Of a stretch of DNA of 20,102 nt, positions 1 to 6,210 are shown one piece after another. Origin of the DNA: a virus. Position 1 is the first letter of the stretch. Every line of letters starts with the position of its first letter. The stretch lies in the IMG/VR virus record IMGVR_UViG_3300000116_000231, positions 3,616-23,717 of that record. The stretch is one strand, 5' to 3'. Below the pieces are notes generated by a model. The model worked only from the letters and a program-made list of their open reading frames with translations. It had not been told where the DNA came from and searched no databases. Made by a program: the position numbers and the translations under genes.

Positions 1-1
1 T

Positions 2-1369
2 ACCCCTGTAGTGGAAACTAAAGGCACGTTTAAAGAGATGCGAGGCATTCAGTCACGCACAATGGAAGAGTACGGTGTGTACACCTTCAACGACACACAA
101 GAATACATCTACCCCTCTGGGGGAAAGAAAGTCAGAGTAGTATCTGACAAGAAGTTCTTTACTAAGGATGGCTTCAAGGGTGACGAACTGTTTGGTATGA
201 ACCTGTTTCCAGCAGGTAGTAGTAAATTTGTCACAATCACTGAGGGTGAGCTTGATGCTATGTCAGTGTGGCAGATGATTAAATCACAGTACACTACTCC
301 TGTCGTGTCTCTACCATCAGCAACCCCGTCAAAGAAGCTATGGGAGAATTGCAAGGAGTGGTTAGACAGCTTTGAGAAGATTATTCTGTCTGTCGATACA
401 GATGATGCTGGCAACGCTATAGCTGACCGTATGGCTCGCTTGTTTCCTAACAAGGTCTACCGTGTAGATCATGGCAAATACAAGGACGCAAACGATTTCC
501 TACAGGCTGGTGCAGCACAACAGTTTAAGAACGTCTGGTGGAAGCCTATTAAGCACACGCCAGAGAATGTTATAAATACCGCTGACCAGTTTCTAAAGAT
601 GTATGACGAAACACCAGAGCATGTCTACGTTCCTACAGGCATACAGGCACTGGATGACAAGATCTTAGGACTTATGCAGGGTCACTTCACTATGTTCAAG
701 GCACCCACAGGAATTGGTAAGACTGAGCTTATGCGTTACCTAGAGTATCAGATGCTACAGCGAAATATTCCTATTGCTACGTGGCACCTAGAGGAAACAA
801 AGTTGCGTTCACTATTAGGTCTTGCGTCATACGAGATGAATGACAATGTAACACGGCGTGACCTTATCGAAGAGAAGGGCGTAGACGCAGAGGTACGTGG
901 TGCCATTGTAAAGCTAACCAAGGATGAAAACCTGTATCAATTCTATTTACAGGACGGGCAGGGAGCCGACGAATTATGCGATCAGATACGCTTTTTCAGT
1001 CAGGCATGTGATTGCAAGTTTGTCTTTTTCGAGCCAATTCAAGATGTTATCAGTGGTTCTAGTGAAGACAGCAAGGAGCAGCAGCTTGCAGACCTGTCCG
1101 TCCGTCTGTCAAAGTTGGCAGCGGAGCTTAACATTGGTATTGTGTCAATCGGTCACACCAACGAAAACGGTGATTTTAAGTATTGTAAGATGATTGGTCA
1201 ACGTGCTAGTGTTATCATAGATTTGTACCGTGACAAGGAGTCAGAAGATTTGGAAGAGAGAAACACAACGTATCTCAAGATTGAAAAGAACCGCCCGTCA
1301 TCAGAAGAGGGATCAGCAGGGCGCATGAGGTTCAACTACGATACATTCACATTGAGGGAGATCCTGTAG
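2..1369 (+). CDS. T7 gp4-like DNA primase/helicase, 5'-partial
   Basis: Bifunctional replication primase and hexameric helicase; the 5' end is outside the window. The frame is open to the left edge, so the GTG at 11 is probably internal, and the zinc-binding domain expected at the N-terminus is missing here. Numbering from that GTG: the TOPRIM domain shows TEGE (E78) and DTDDAG (129-134). A RecA-like helicase follows, with Walker A APTGIGKT (231-238), the catalytic glutamate pair in HLEE (E261/E262), a Walker B-like strand FVFFEP (337-342), the sensor histidine in SIGHT (H382) and the arginine-finger equivalent in EKNR (R428). In T7 gp4 the Walker B acidic residue is Asp; here it aligns with Glu341. 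The gene runs straight into the HNH nuclease and polymerase genes, as in a T7-type replication operon. Family assignment is firm; exact length is unknown. Confidence 0.92.
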   Translation, partial: TPVVETKGTFKEMRGIQSRTMEEYGVYTFNDTQEYIYPSGGKKVRVVSDKKFFTKDGFKGDELFGMNLFPAGSSKFVTITEGELDAMSVWQMIKSQYTTPVVSLPSATPSKKLWENCKEWLDSFEKIILSVDTDDAGNAIADRMARLFPNKVYRVDHGKYKDANDFLQAGAAQQFKNVWWKPIKHTPENVINTADQFLKMYDETPEHVYVPTGIQALDDKILGLMQGHFTMFKAPTGIGKTELMRYLEYQMLQRNIPIATWHLEETKLRSLLGLASYEMNDNVTRRDLIEEKGVDAEVRGAIVKLTKDENLYQFYLQDGQGADELCDQIRFFSQACDCKFVFFEPIQDVISGSSEDSKEQQLADLSVRLSKLAAELNIGIVSIGHTNENGDFKYCKMIGQRASVIIDLYRDKESEDLEERNTTYLKIEKNRPSSEEGSAGRMRFNYDTFTLREIL

Positions 1370-1767
1370 TGGAATATGACCTGTTTGGAAACCCTATAAC
1401 AGCCATACGGAGTGATGGTCTTGGTAAAGAGTGCATAGTGTGTGGCGAGTACAAATTCAAAGAAGAGTTTGATATTCACACTGGACACAAAGATAACAGA
1501 GATGGCAGATGTAGGGCTTGCAAACGGTATCAAGTTAAAGTAAGAAACGCAATAAGAAAAGGCGCACCACCAAAACCTGATGCTTGCAACTGTTGTGGTA
1601 AGGTGTATGAACCTAGGCTAATAGTGTTAGACCATGACCACGACACTAATGAGTTTAGGGGATGGATATGTCACTATTGTAATGCTGGCATAGGTCAGCT
1701 TGGTGACACAATAGAGGGGCTTGAGAAAGCCATGAGGTATATGAGGAAACATTATGACAGTATTTGA
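1369..1767 (+). CDS. Recombination endonuclease VII-like HNH nuclease
   Basis: A 132-residue nuclease of the T4 endonuclease VII family, which cuts Holliday junctions and branched DNA. The core is clear: CNCC (C73, C76), LDHDH (D88 to H91) and CHYCN (C101, C104, N105), matching the zinc ligands and the Asp-His-Asn active site of T4 gp49. An additional CxxC...CxxC finger (C22, C25, C48, C51) precedes the core. The GTG start at 1369 overlaps the last base of the helicase stop, and the end overlaps the polymerase start by 14 bases, so translation is probably coupled. Alternatives are a resolvase acting in packaging or a free-standing homing endonuclease of the same fold. Tight embedding in the operon favours a fixed phage function, but the sequence does not settle this. 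Confidence 0.88.
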   Translation: MEYDLFGNPITAIRSDGLGKECIVCGEYKFKEEFDIHTGHKDNRDGRCRACKRYQVKVRNAIRKGAPPKPDACNCCGKVYEPRLIVLDHDHDTNEFRGWICHYCNAGIGQLGDTIEGLEKAMRYMRKHYDSI

Positions 1768-3586
1768 TATAGAAACTGACGGACTAAACCCAACAAAGAT
1801 ACACGTAATATCTTGGATGGATGACAATGGTGTGGTTCAGCATACACACGACTATGTAGCTATGCGTATCTTGCTTGAGGAAGCGTCTATCCTGATTGGT
1901 CATAACATTGTGCGGTACGATATTCCCGCAGTGGAAAAGATCTTGGGTGTGCAGATTAGTGCAAAGATAGTGGACACTCTGGCTCTGTCTTGGTATCTCA
2001 ACTTTGACCGTGGCTCACATGGCCTTGAGGGTTACGGAGAGGACTATGGAGTGCCTAAGCCTAAGATCACTGACTGGTCAACCCTGACGCCAGAAGAGTA
2101 CGCTCACAGGTGCAATGAGGATGTCAAGATCAATGCTAGACTGTGGCGTGACCTAGAGCTAAAACTAAAACGTCTATACCCTGACGAAGATGACAAGTGG
2201 CGTCTGATTGACTATCTCACATTCAAGTTACAATGTGCGGCAGAACAAGAGGCCCTGCAATGGAAACTAGACGTAGAGAAAGCTAAAGGTCATGTGGCAG
2301 ATTGGGAAAAGTCCAAGCTAGAGAAGACAGAAGCTCTGGCAGATGTTATGCCACCAGTACAGAAGTATGTCATGCGTAACAGGCCAAAGGTTTACTTCAA
2401 GGCTGACGGTAGTATGTCTGCTAATGGGGCTAAGTGGGAACAGTTGTGTAAAGACCACAAGGCACCTACCACTACGCAAAGCCTAAAGGTTAAGGTAGGC
2501 GAAGATCGTGCCAACCCTAGCTCAGTGCAGCAGGTAAAAGAGTGGTTATTCATGCTGGGATGGAAACCTAGAACATTTAAGTACATAAGGGAAGATGATG
2601 GCTCCACAAGGAAACTGGAACAAATACGGAAAGACGGGGAACTCTGTGAGTCCGTTAGAGAGTTGGCTGCTATCGAACCAGCTATTAGCTTGCTTGATGG
2701 CCTTACTGTTCTTAGCCATCGTATTTCTGTCCTTAAAGGGATGGTTGACTCAGAGCGTGATGGATACGTGCAAGCAAGTGTTGCAGGGTTCACTAATACT
2801 CTCAGGTTCCGACATGCAAGACCTCTTGTCAACTTGCCATCAGTGGATAAGCCCTACGGAGAAGAGATAAGAGGGTGCCTAACTGCACCAGAGGGATACA
2901 CCCTATGCGGAGCAGATATGACTAGTTTAGAGGACACTACAAAGCGGCACTACATGAAACCACTAGATCCAGACTACGTTGCGGAAATGTCTAAGGAAGG
3001 ATTTGACCCTCACCTTGACCTTGCCAAACATGCTGGTGTTGTCACACAAGATGATATCGACAAGCACAATACAGGAGAGCGTAGCCTAAAGGCCCTGCGT
3101 AAGAATTACAAGGTGGTCAATTACAGCGCCACATACGGCGTAGGTAAGCATACCCTATCCAGAAACACAGGCATGTCTGAGGACGAAGCACAGACGCTCC
3201 TAGACGCCTTCTGGTCACGTAACTGGTCTGTGGAGAAGGTGAGTAAAGATGCTAGAACTAGAACTCTGGGTGGGCATACTTGGTTGTACAATCCTGTTAG
3301 TAGGTTTTGGTATTCGTTAAGGTCAGATAAGGATAGGTTTAGCACCCTAAATCAAGGCACAGGTGTATATTGTTTTGATAGTTGGGTTCAATATTGTCGT
3401 GGTTTTATGATAAAGACTATCGGTCAATTCCACGACGAAATTATCGCATTAGTACCAGAAGGAGAAGAGCAAAACACTGAAAACAAAATGAAAACTGCCA
3501 TAGAGCTTCTTAACGAAGAGCTACAACTAAACGTACCTTTAGGGATAGATGCACAGTTCGGAAGTACATACGCAGATATCCATTAG
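1754..3586 (+). CDS. Family A DNA polymerase with 3'-5' exonuclease domain
   Basis: Replicative DNA polymerase of the PolA/T7 type, 610 residues (T7 gp5 has about 700). Exonuclease motifs: FDIETDG (D5, E7), GHNIVRYD (D56) and RCNEDV (D123). Polymerase motifs: ADMTSLED (D388, E393), the O-helix pattern R449-x3-K453-x3-Y457-x3-YG and the HDE of motif C (560-562). Tyr457 aligns with T7 Tyr526 and E. coli Phe762, the residue governing dideoxynucleotide discrimination. The tyrosine usually found in exonuclease motif III (YxxxD) appears as Arg119. The run after the motif A glutamate (EDTTKRHYM) differs from the E. coli ELR but is, from memory, typical of a group of phage polymerases. It should work with the upstream helicase and the downstream single-strand binding protein. 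Confidence 0.97.
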   Translation: MTVFDIETDGLNPTKIHVISWMDDNGVVQHTHDYVAMRILLEEASILIGHNIVRYDIPAVEKILGVQISAKIVDTLALSWYLNFDRGSHGLEGYGEDYGVPKPKITDWSTLTPEEYAHRCNEDVKINARLWRDLELKLKRLYPDEDDKWRLIDYLTFKLQCAAEQEALQWKLDVEKAKGHVADWEKSKLEKTEALADVMPPVQKYVMRNRPKVYFKADGSMSANGAKWEQLCKDHKAPTTTQSLKVKVGEDRANPSSVQQVKEWLFMLGWKPRTFKYIREDDGSTRKLEQIRKDGELCESVRELAAIEPAISLLDGLTVLSHRISVLKGMVDSERDGYVQASVAGFTNTLRFRHARPLVNLPSVDKPYGEEIRGCLTAPEGYTLCGADMTSLEDTTKRHYMKPLDPDYVAEMSKEGFDPHLDLAKHAGVVTQDDIDKHNTGERSLKALRKNYKVVNYSATYGVGKHTLSRNTGMSEDEAQTLLDAFWSRNWSVEKVSKDARTRTLGGHTWLYNPVSRFWYSLRSDKDRFSTLNQGTGVYCFDSWVQYCRGFMIKTIGQFHDEIIALVPEGEEQNTENKMKTAIELLNEELQLNVPLGIDAQFGSTYADIH

Positions 3587-3606
3587 AAAAAAAGTTACTA
3601 ATTTAG

Positions 3607-3636
3607 TTTACAGTAGCGAAAAAAAGTACCATACAT
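3607..3636 (+). promoter_or_regulatory. Weak candidate sigma70-like promoter
   Basis: The 80-base gap between the polymerase and the next gene is AT-rich. It holds TTTACA (3607-3612, 5 of 6 to the -35 consensus) followed, after 17 to 19 bases, by poor -10 matches (CATACA or TACATA, about 3630-3637). An A-run lies between them. A good Shine-Dalgarno (GAAAGGA, near 3651) follows. The gap is the longest in the left arm, which makes a promoter plausible, but the -10 box is unconvincing. Confidence 0.25.
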
Positions 3637-3666
3637 ATATACCAGTCACAGAAAGGACTATACATA

Positions 3667-4212
3667 ATGGCAAAATATACACTCGACATGGTTCTGGAAT
3701 ATGCCAAAGTTTTTCCAGAGAACGCAGATATGGGCAACCCTGATGGCCCTGCGTGGCAAAAAGCCATCGCTGACAAAGGTGGTCAGTATGTGGTAAATGC
3801 TTTCTTCACAGACGAAGAGCAAATCAACCGACTTATGGCAGATGGCTTTAAGGCTACCGTCATGGGAAATAACCGTATCCAAGAAGGTAAGGGTGAGTAC
3901 GGTATCAATAAGTACATGAAGATCAAACGTGCTGTCGCTGATGACATACGGGATTGGATTGACCCTATGACTAAACAGCCTATCAATCTTGGTGGGCCTG
4001 TTAAGGTTGTAGACTTACGACAAGGCCGTGAGAACGCTAAAAGGTGGCAATTTGCGACCGATGGTGAGTTAGGCAACGGCACTAAGGCAAAGGTGCAGTT
4101 TGAAACCTACGCTGATGGTAATGGTGTCCGACTAAACGGCATTGCTGTAACTGAGTTGGTAGAACGTACCAATGAGCCTACGGAAGATGACCAAATCTTT
4201 ATGGTGGCATAA
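3667..4212 (+). CDS. Probable single-stranded DNA-binding protein (T7 gp2.5-like role)
   Basis: 181 residues, starting at ATG 3667 behind a clear GAAAGGA ribosome binding site. It lies between the polymerase and exonuclease genes, where T7-like phages carry their single-strand binding protein. The sequence is rich in beta-forming stretches and basic/aromatic residues (for example KYMKIKRAVADD and RQGRENAKRWQF), consistent with an OB-fold. The C-terminus is acidic (NEPTEDDQ) but ends IFMVA rather than in the acidic-aromatic tail of T7 gp2.5. I see no diagnostic motif, so the function rests on position, size and tail acidity. It could be an unrelated replication accessory protein. Confidence 0.55.
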   Translation: MAKYTLDMVLEYAKVFPENADMGNPDGPAWQKAIADKGGQYVVNAFFTDEEQINRLMADGFKATVMGNNRIQEGKGEYGINKYMKIKRAVADDIRDWIDPMTKQPINLGGPVKVVDLRQGRENAKRWQFATDGELGNGTKAKVQFETYADGNGVRLNGIAVTELVERTNEPTEDDQIFMVA

Positions 4213-4412
4213 TGAGAGCCAGTATTAATTTTCAATTCGATAAAGACTATGACGGTTACGAGGGTTCAGTAGACATGTCCCGTGATGAGGTAGATGACCT
4301 AGATAGTATGCTATACTTCCTGACCGAAGCTGTTAGAGCATCTGGGTTCAACTACGTTACAGCATTGGGCGCTCACAAAGAAGGCGGCGATATCGTCTGG
4401 TCTGAGTCATAA
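4212..4412 (+). CDS. Small acidic protein of unknown function
   Basis: 66 residues, strongly acidic, not recognised. The start overlaps the upstream stop as TAATG and the stop overlaps the next gene in the same way. There is no strong Shine-Dalgarno, so translation is probably coupled to the upstream gene. No membrane segment or metal motif is visible. Its place between the putative single-strand binding protein and the 5'-3' exonuclease suggests a small replication accessory role, which is only inference. Confidence 0.7.
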   Translation: MRASINFQFDKDYDGYEGSVDMSRDEVDDLDSMLYFLTEAVRASGFNYVTALGAHKEGGDIVWSES

Positions 4413-5119
4413 TGGACTATGGAAAGGCGCTGATAGACGGTGACGTATTCGCCTATCGTGCGGCCTTTGCTACCCAAGATGGTTCTGAAACAGATGCCCG
4501 TGTTAAGATTGATGACCTACTACAGAACAGCATAGAGTTTGTATGTGATTGGCTGTATGACAGCGAAGACTATGAAATCTACCTGACCTGTAGTGGTTAT
4601 CAGTTTAGGCACGACATTGCTAAGTCACATGTGTACAAGGGAAATAGGAAAGGTAAACCAAAGCCTACACACCTGTCGTACATACGTGACTATATGATAT
4701 CAGACTGGAAAGCTATTACCAGTGTGGAACAAGAAGCAGATGACTGTCTAGCTATACAAGCAACAGAATTAGATTATGATTGTACCATTGTATCAGTTGA
4801 CAAGGATATGCTACAAGTACCGTGCTGGCACTACAATCCAGTAAAAGGTAGTATGATAAGAGTGCAACCCTTTGAGGGAACTAAGTTCTTCTATACTCAA
4901 ATACTTACTGGTGACAGTGCTGATAACATACATGGCTTATACCAAGTTGGACCTAAGAAGGCAGACAAGATCTTAGATGGTGCTGCCACAGAGGAAGAGC
5001 TTTGGGAAGCTGTGGTTAAGGCTTACGAGGGTGACGTAGATCGTGTAATAGAAAATGCTAGGCTTCTTTGGCTTAGACGATATGAGGGAGAAATATGGCA
5101 ACCACCAGACAGGCAATAA
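4412..5119 (+). CDS. FEN/PIN-type 5'-3' exonuclease (T7 gp6-like role)
   Basis: 235-residue flap/5'-3' exonuclease acting on RNA primers and recombination ends. Metal-binding acidic residues follow the FEN order: LIDGD (D9, D11), EQEADD (E106, E108, D110, D111), SVDKD (D130, D132) and GDSADN (D168, D171). A helix-three-turn-helix DNA-binding segment follows (GLYQVGPKKADKIL, 175-188), as in T4 RNase H, T7 gp6 and the PolA 5' nuclease domain. A basic stretch YKGNRKGKPKP (75-85) fits the helical arch. The family A polymerase here lacks its own 5' nuclease domain, so this protein would supply it. The start overlaps the preceding stop (TAATG), and the 3' end overlaps the resolvase gene by 25 bases. 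Confidence 0.92.
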   Translation: MDYGKALIDGDVFAYRAAFATQDGSETDARVKIDDLLQNSIEFVCDWLYDSEDYEIYLTCSGYQFRHDIAKSHVYKGNRKGKPKPTHLSYIRDYMISDWKAITSVEQEADDCLAIQATELDYDCTIVSVDKDMLQVPCWHYNPVKGSMIRVQPFEGTKFFYTQILTGDSADNIHGLYQVGPKKADKILDGAATEEELWEAVVKAYEGDVDRVIENARLLWLRRYEGEIWQPPDRQ

Positions 5120-5475
5120 AACATGGCTGGCGTTCTGGTTTGGAAGAGAGGGTAGCTAAGGAGCTATCGGAGTCTGGGATCAAGTATCAGTACGAAAGTA
5201 TGAAGATCAAGTATGATGTAATTGAGACACGTACCTATACCCCAGACTTTATTCTCCCCAATGGGATTATCGTCGAGACAAAGGGAAGGTTTGTTGCGGC
5301 AGACCGTAAGAAGCATCTCCTAATACAGAAGCAGTTTGACTACTTTGACATTAGATTTGTGTTTCAGAATGCTAGAGCTAAGTTATTCAAAGGGGCTAAG
5401 TCAACATACTCTCAGTGGTGTGACAAGCATGGCTTCTTATGGGCGCAAGGTTCTATACCAGAGGAATGGCTATGA
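5095..5475 (+). CDS. T7 endonuclease I-like Holliday junction resolvase
   Basis: 126 residues, closely resembling T7 gp3 along its whole length. T7 gp3 is a PD-(D/E)XK enzyme that cleaves four-way junctions and takes part in host DNA breakdown. The catalytic set is intact: E17 in SGLEERV, D51 in YTPDF, and E61 and K63 in VETKG, with the same spacing as E20/D55/E65/K67 of T7. Further shared blocks are DRKKHLLI (70-77), RFVFQNARAKLFKG and the C-terminal IPEEW. It lacks the longer basic C-terminal tail of T7 gp3. The ATG at 5095 is preceded by GAGGGAGA. The gene lies inside the end of the exonuclease gene, as replication genes do throughout this operon. Assignment is very secure. Confidence 0.95.
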   Translation: MATTRQAIKHGWRSGLEERVAKELSESGIKYQYESMKIKYDVIETRTYTPDFILPNGIIVETKGRFVAADRKKHLLIQKQFDYFDIRFVFQNARAKLFKGAKSTYSQWCDKHGFLWAQGSIPEEWL

Positions 5476-5669
5476 TGATAAGCGAGTATATACAAGTGTA
5501 CGATGTACTTGACGAAGAGGACGATTTAGAGAAACTAAGAAACATGGCAAAGTACCTATTAGTAGGACGAGCTATGAATGATAGAAATGTGTCAGAGGAA
5601 GAGGCTATAGCTTTAGCTGAGTATTCTTCTGTTGACATGGGAATGGCAGAGGAGATTACCATACATTGA
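5472..5669 (+). CDS. Small acidic protein of unknown function
   Basis: About 65 residues. The frame has an ATG at 5439, but ATG 5472 is preferred: it overlaps the resolvase stop as ATGA and has AGAGGA about six bases upstream. The product is acidic and largely helical in appearance (DEEDDLEKLRNMAKYL), with no metal-binding or membrane motif that I recognise. The stop at 5667-5669 overlaps the start of the MazG-like gene. Function unknown; its neighbours link it to the replication and nucleotide-metabolism module. Confidence 0.68.
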   Translation: MMISEYIQVYDVLDEEDDLEKLRNMAKYLLVGRAMNDRNVSEEEAIALAEYSSVDMGMAEEITIH

Positions 5670-6004
5670 TGTACTCAGCGAAAGATATGAAAGATATGAT
5701 TGACATGTACTCACAGTTTGTAGAGGACAAGATGCTTACAAAAGGGCGTGAGCGGTTAATTGAAAATGCACTAGGTCTTACTGGCGAAGCTGGTGAGGTA
5801 TCAGAGAAGATCAAGAAATTGTTTCGTGATAAGAAAATAGATGACGATGCGGTCTTGAAAGAGCTAGGAGATGTACTATTTTATACAGTAGCACTATCCA
5901 ACATCTTTGGTGGCAGTTTGATTAAGATTATCGAATTGAACATGGAGAAGTTGAATGAGCGTGTAAAGAATGGTACACTACAAGGATCAGGAGATAATCG
6001 GTGA
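5669..6004 (+). CDS. MazG-like nucleotide pyrophosphohydrolase
   Basis: About 111 residues, an all-alpha NTP pyrophosphatase fold that hydrolyses (d)NTPs, or alarmones, to monophosphates. The signature is clear: LGLTGEAGEVSEKIKK with E40, E43 and E46, then LKELGDVLFY with E65 and D68, the Mg-binding ExxE...ExxD arrangement of MazG/MazG-like proteins. ATG 5669 overlaps the upstream TGA. A TTG at 5666 in the same frame is slightly better spaced from AGAGGAG (5648-5654) and could be the true start, adding one residue. Phage MazG proteins have been suggested to tune the nucleotide pool or host stringent signalling; which applies here cannot be read from sequence. Confidence 0.9.
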   Translation: MYSAKDMKDMIDMYSQFVEDKMLTKGRERLIENALGLTGEAGEVSEKIKKLFRDKKIDDDAVLKELGDVLFYTVALSNIFGGSLIKIIELNMEKLNERVKNGTLQGSGDNR

Positions 6005-6210
6005 GTAAGAAACAATCAGGCATGTCGTGGTTCTGGCGTTACATGAACTACCTTGCGACATGGCGAAGTCACCGATTAGCAATTAAACAGCTAAACCAGT
6101 TGACCGACAAAGAGCTATACGACATTGGAATAGCTAGGTCAGACATTGATCGAATGGTCTGGTTAGAAGAAGATAAAACTATGAGAGCGAGAGGAAAAGA
6201 ACAAGAATGA
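6001..6210 (+). CDS. DUF1127 (YjiS-like) small basic protein
   Basis: 69 residues from a GTG at 6001, preceded by AGGAG and overlapping the upstream TGA. Residues 21-52 match the DUF1127 signature well: W21, HR, a basic helix, then LTDKELYDIGI and RSDID. DUF1127 proteins are small arginine-rich proteins common in Alphaproteobacteria. Some have been linked to RNA binding and to phosphate, nitrogen or carbon-source responses. In a phage operon between MazG and ribonucleotide reductase it may imitate or interfere with a host regulator of nutrient use or RNA turnover; this is inference. The last codons overlap the reductase start (ATGA). The N-terminus has an extra aromatic stretch (WFWRYMNYLATW). 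Confidence 0.85.
   Translation: MSKKQSGMSWFWRYMNYLATWRSHRLAIKQLNQLTDKELYDIGIARSDIDRMVWLEEDKTMRARGKEQE

Noticed and set aside
1369-1767. HNH nuclease as part of an intron or intein
   Set aside because: The helicase and polymerase on either side are complete with normal ends and starts, and no splice-like interruption is seen.
5439-5471. ATG 5439 as start of the small gene after the resolvase
   Set aside because: ATG 5472 overlaps the resolvase stop and has AGAGGA at proper spacing; the first eleven residues of the longer form would lie wholly inside the resolvase gene.
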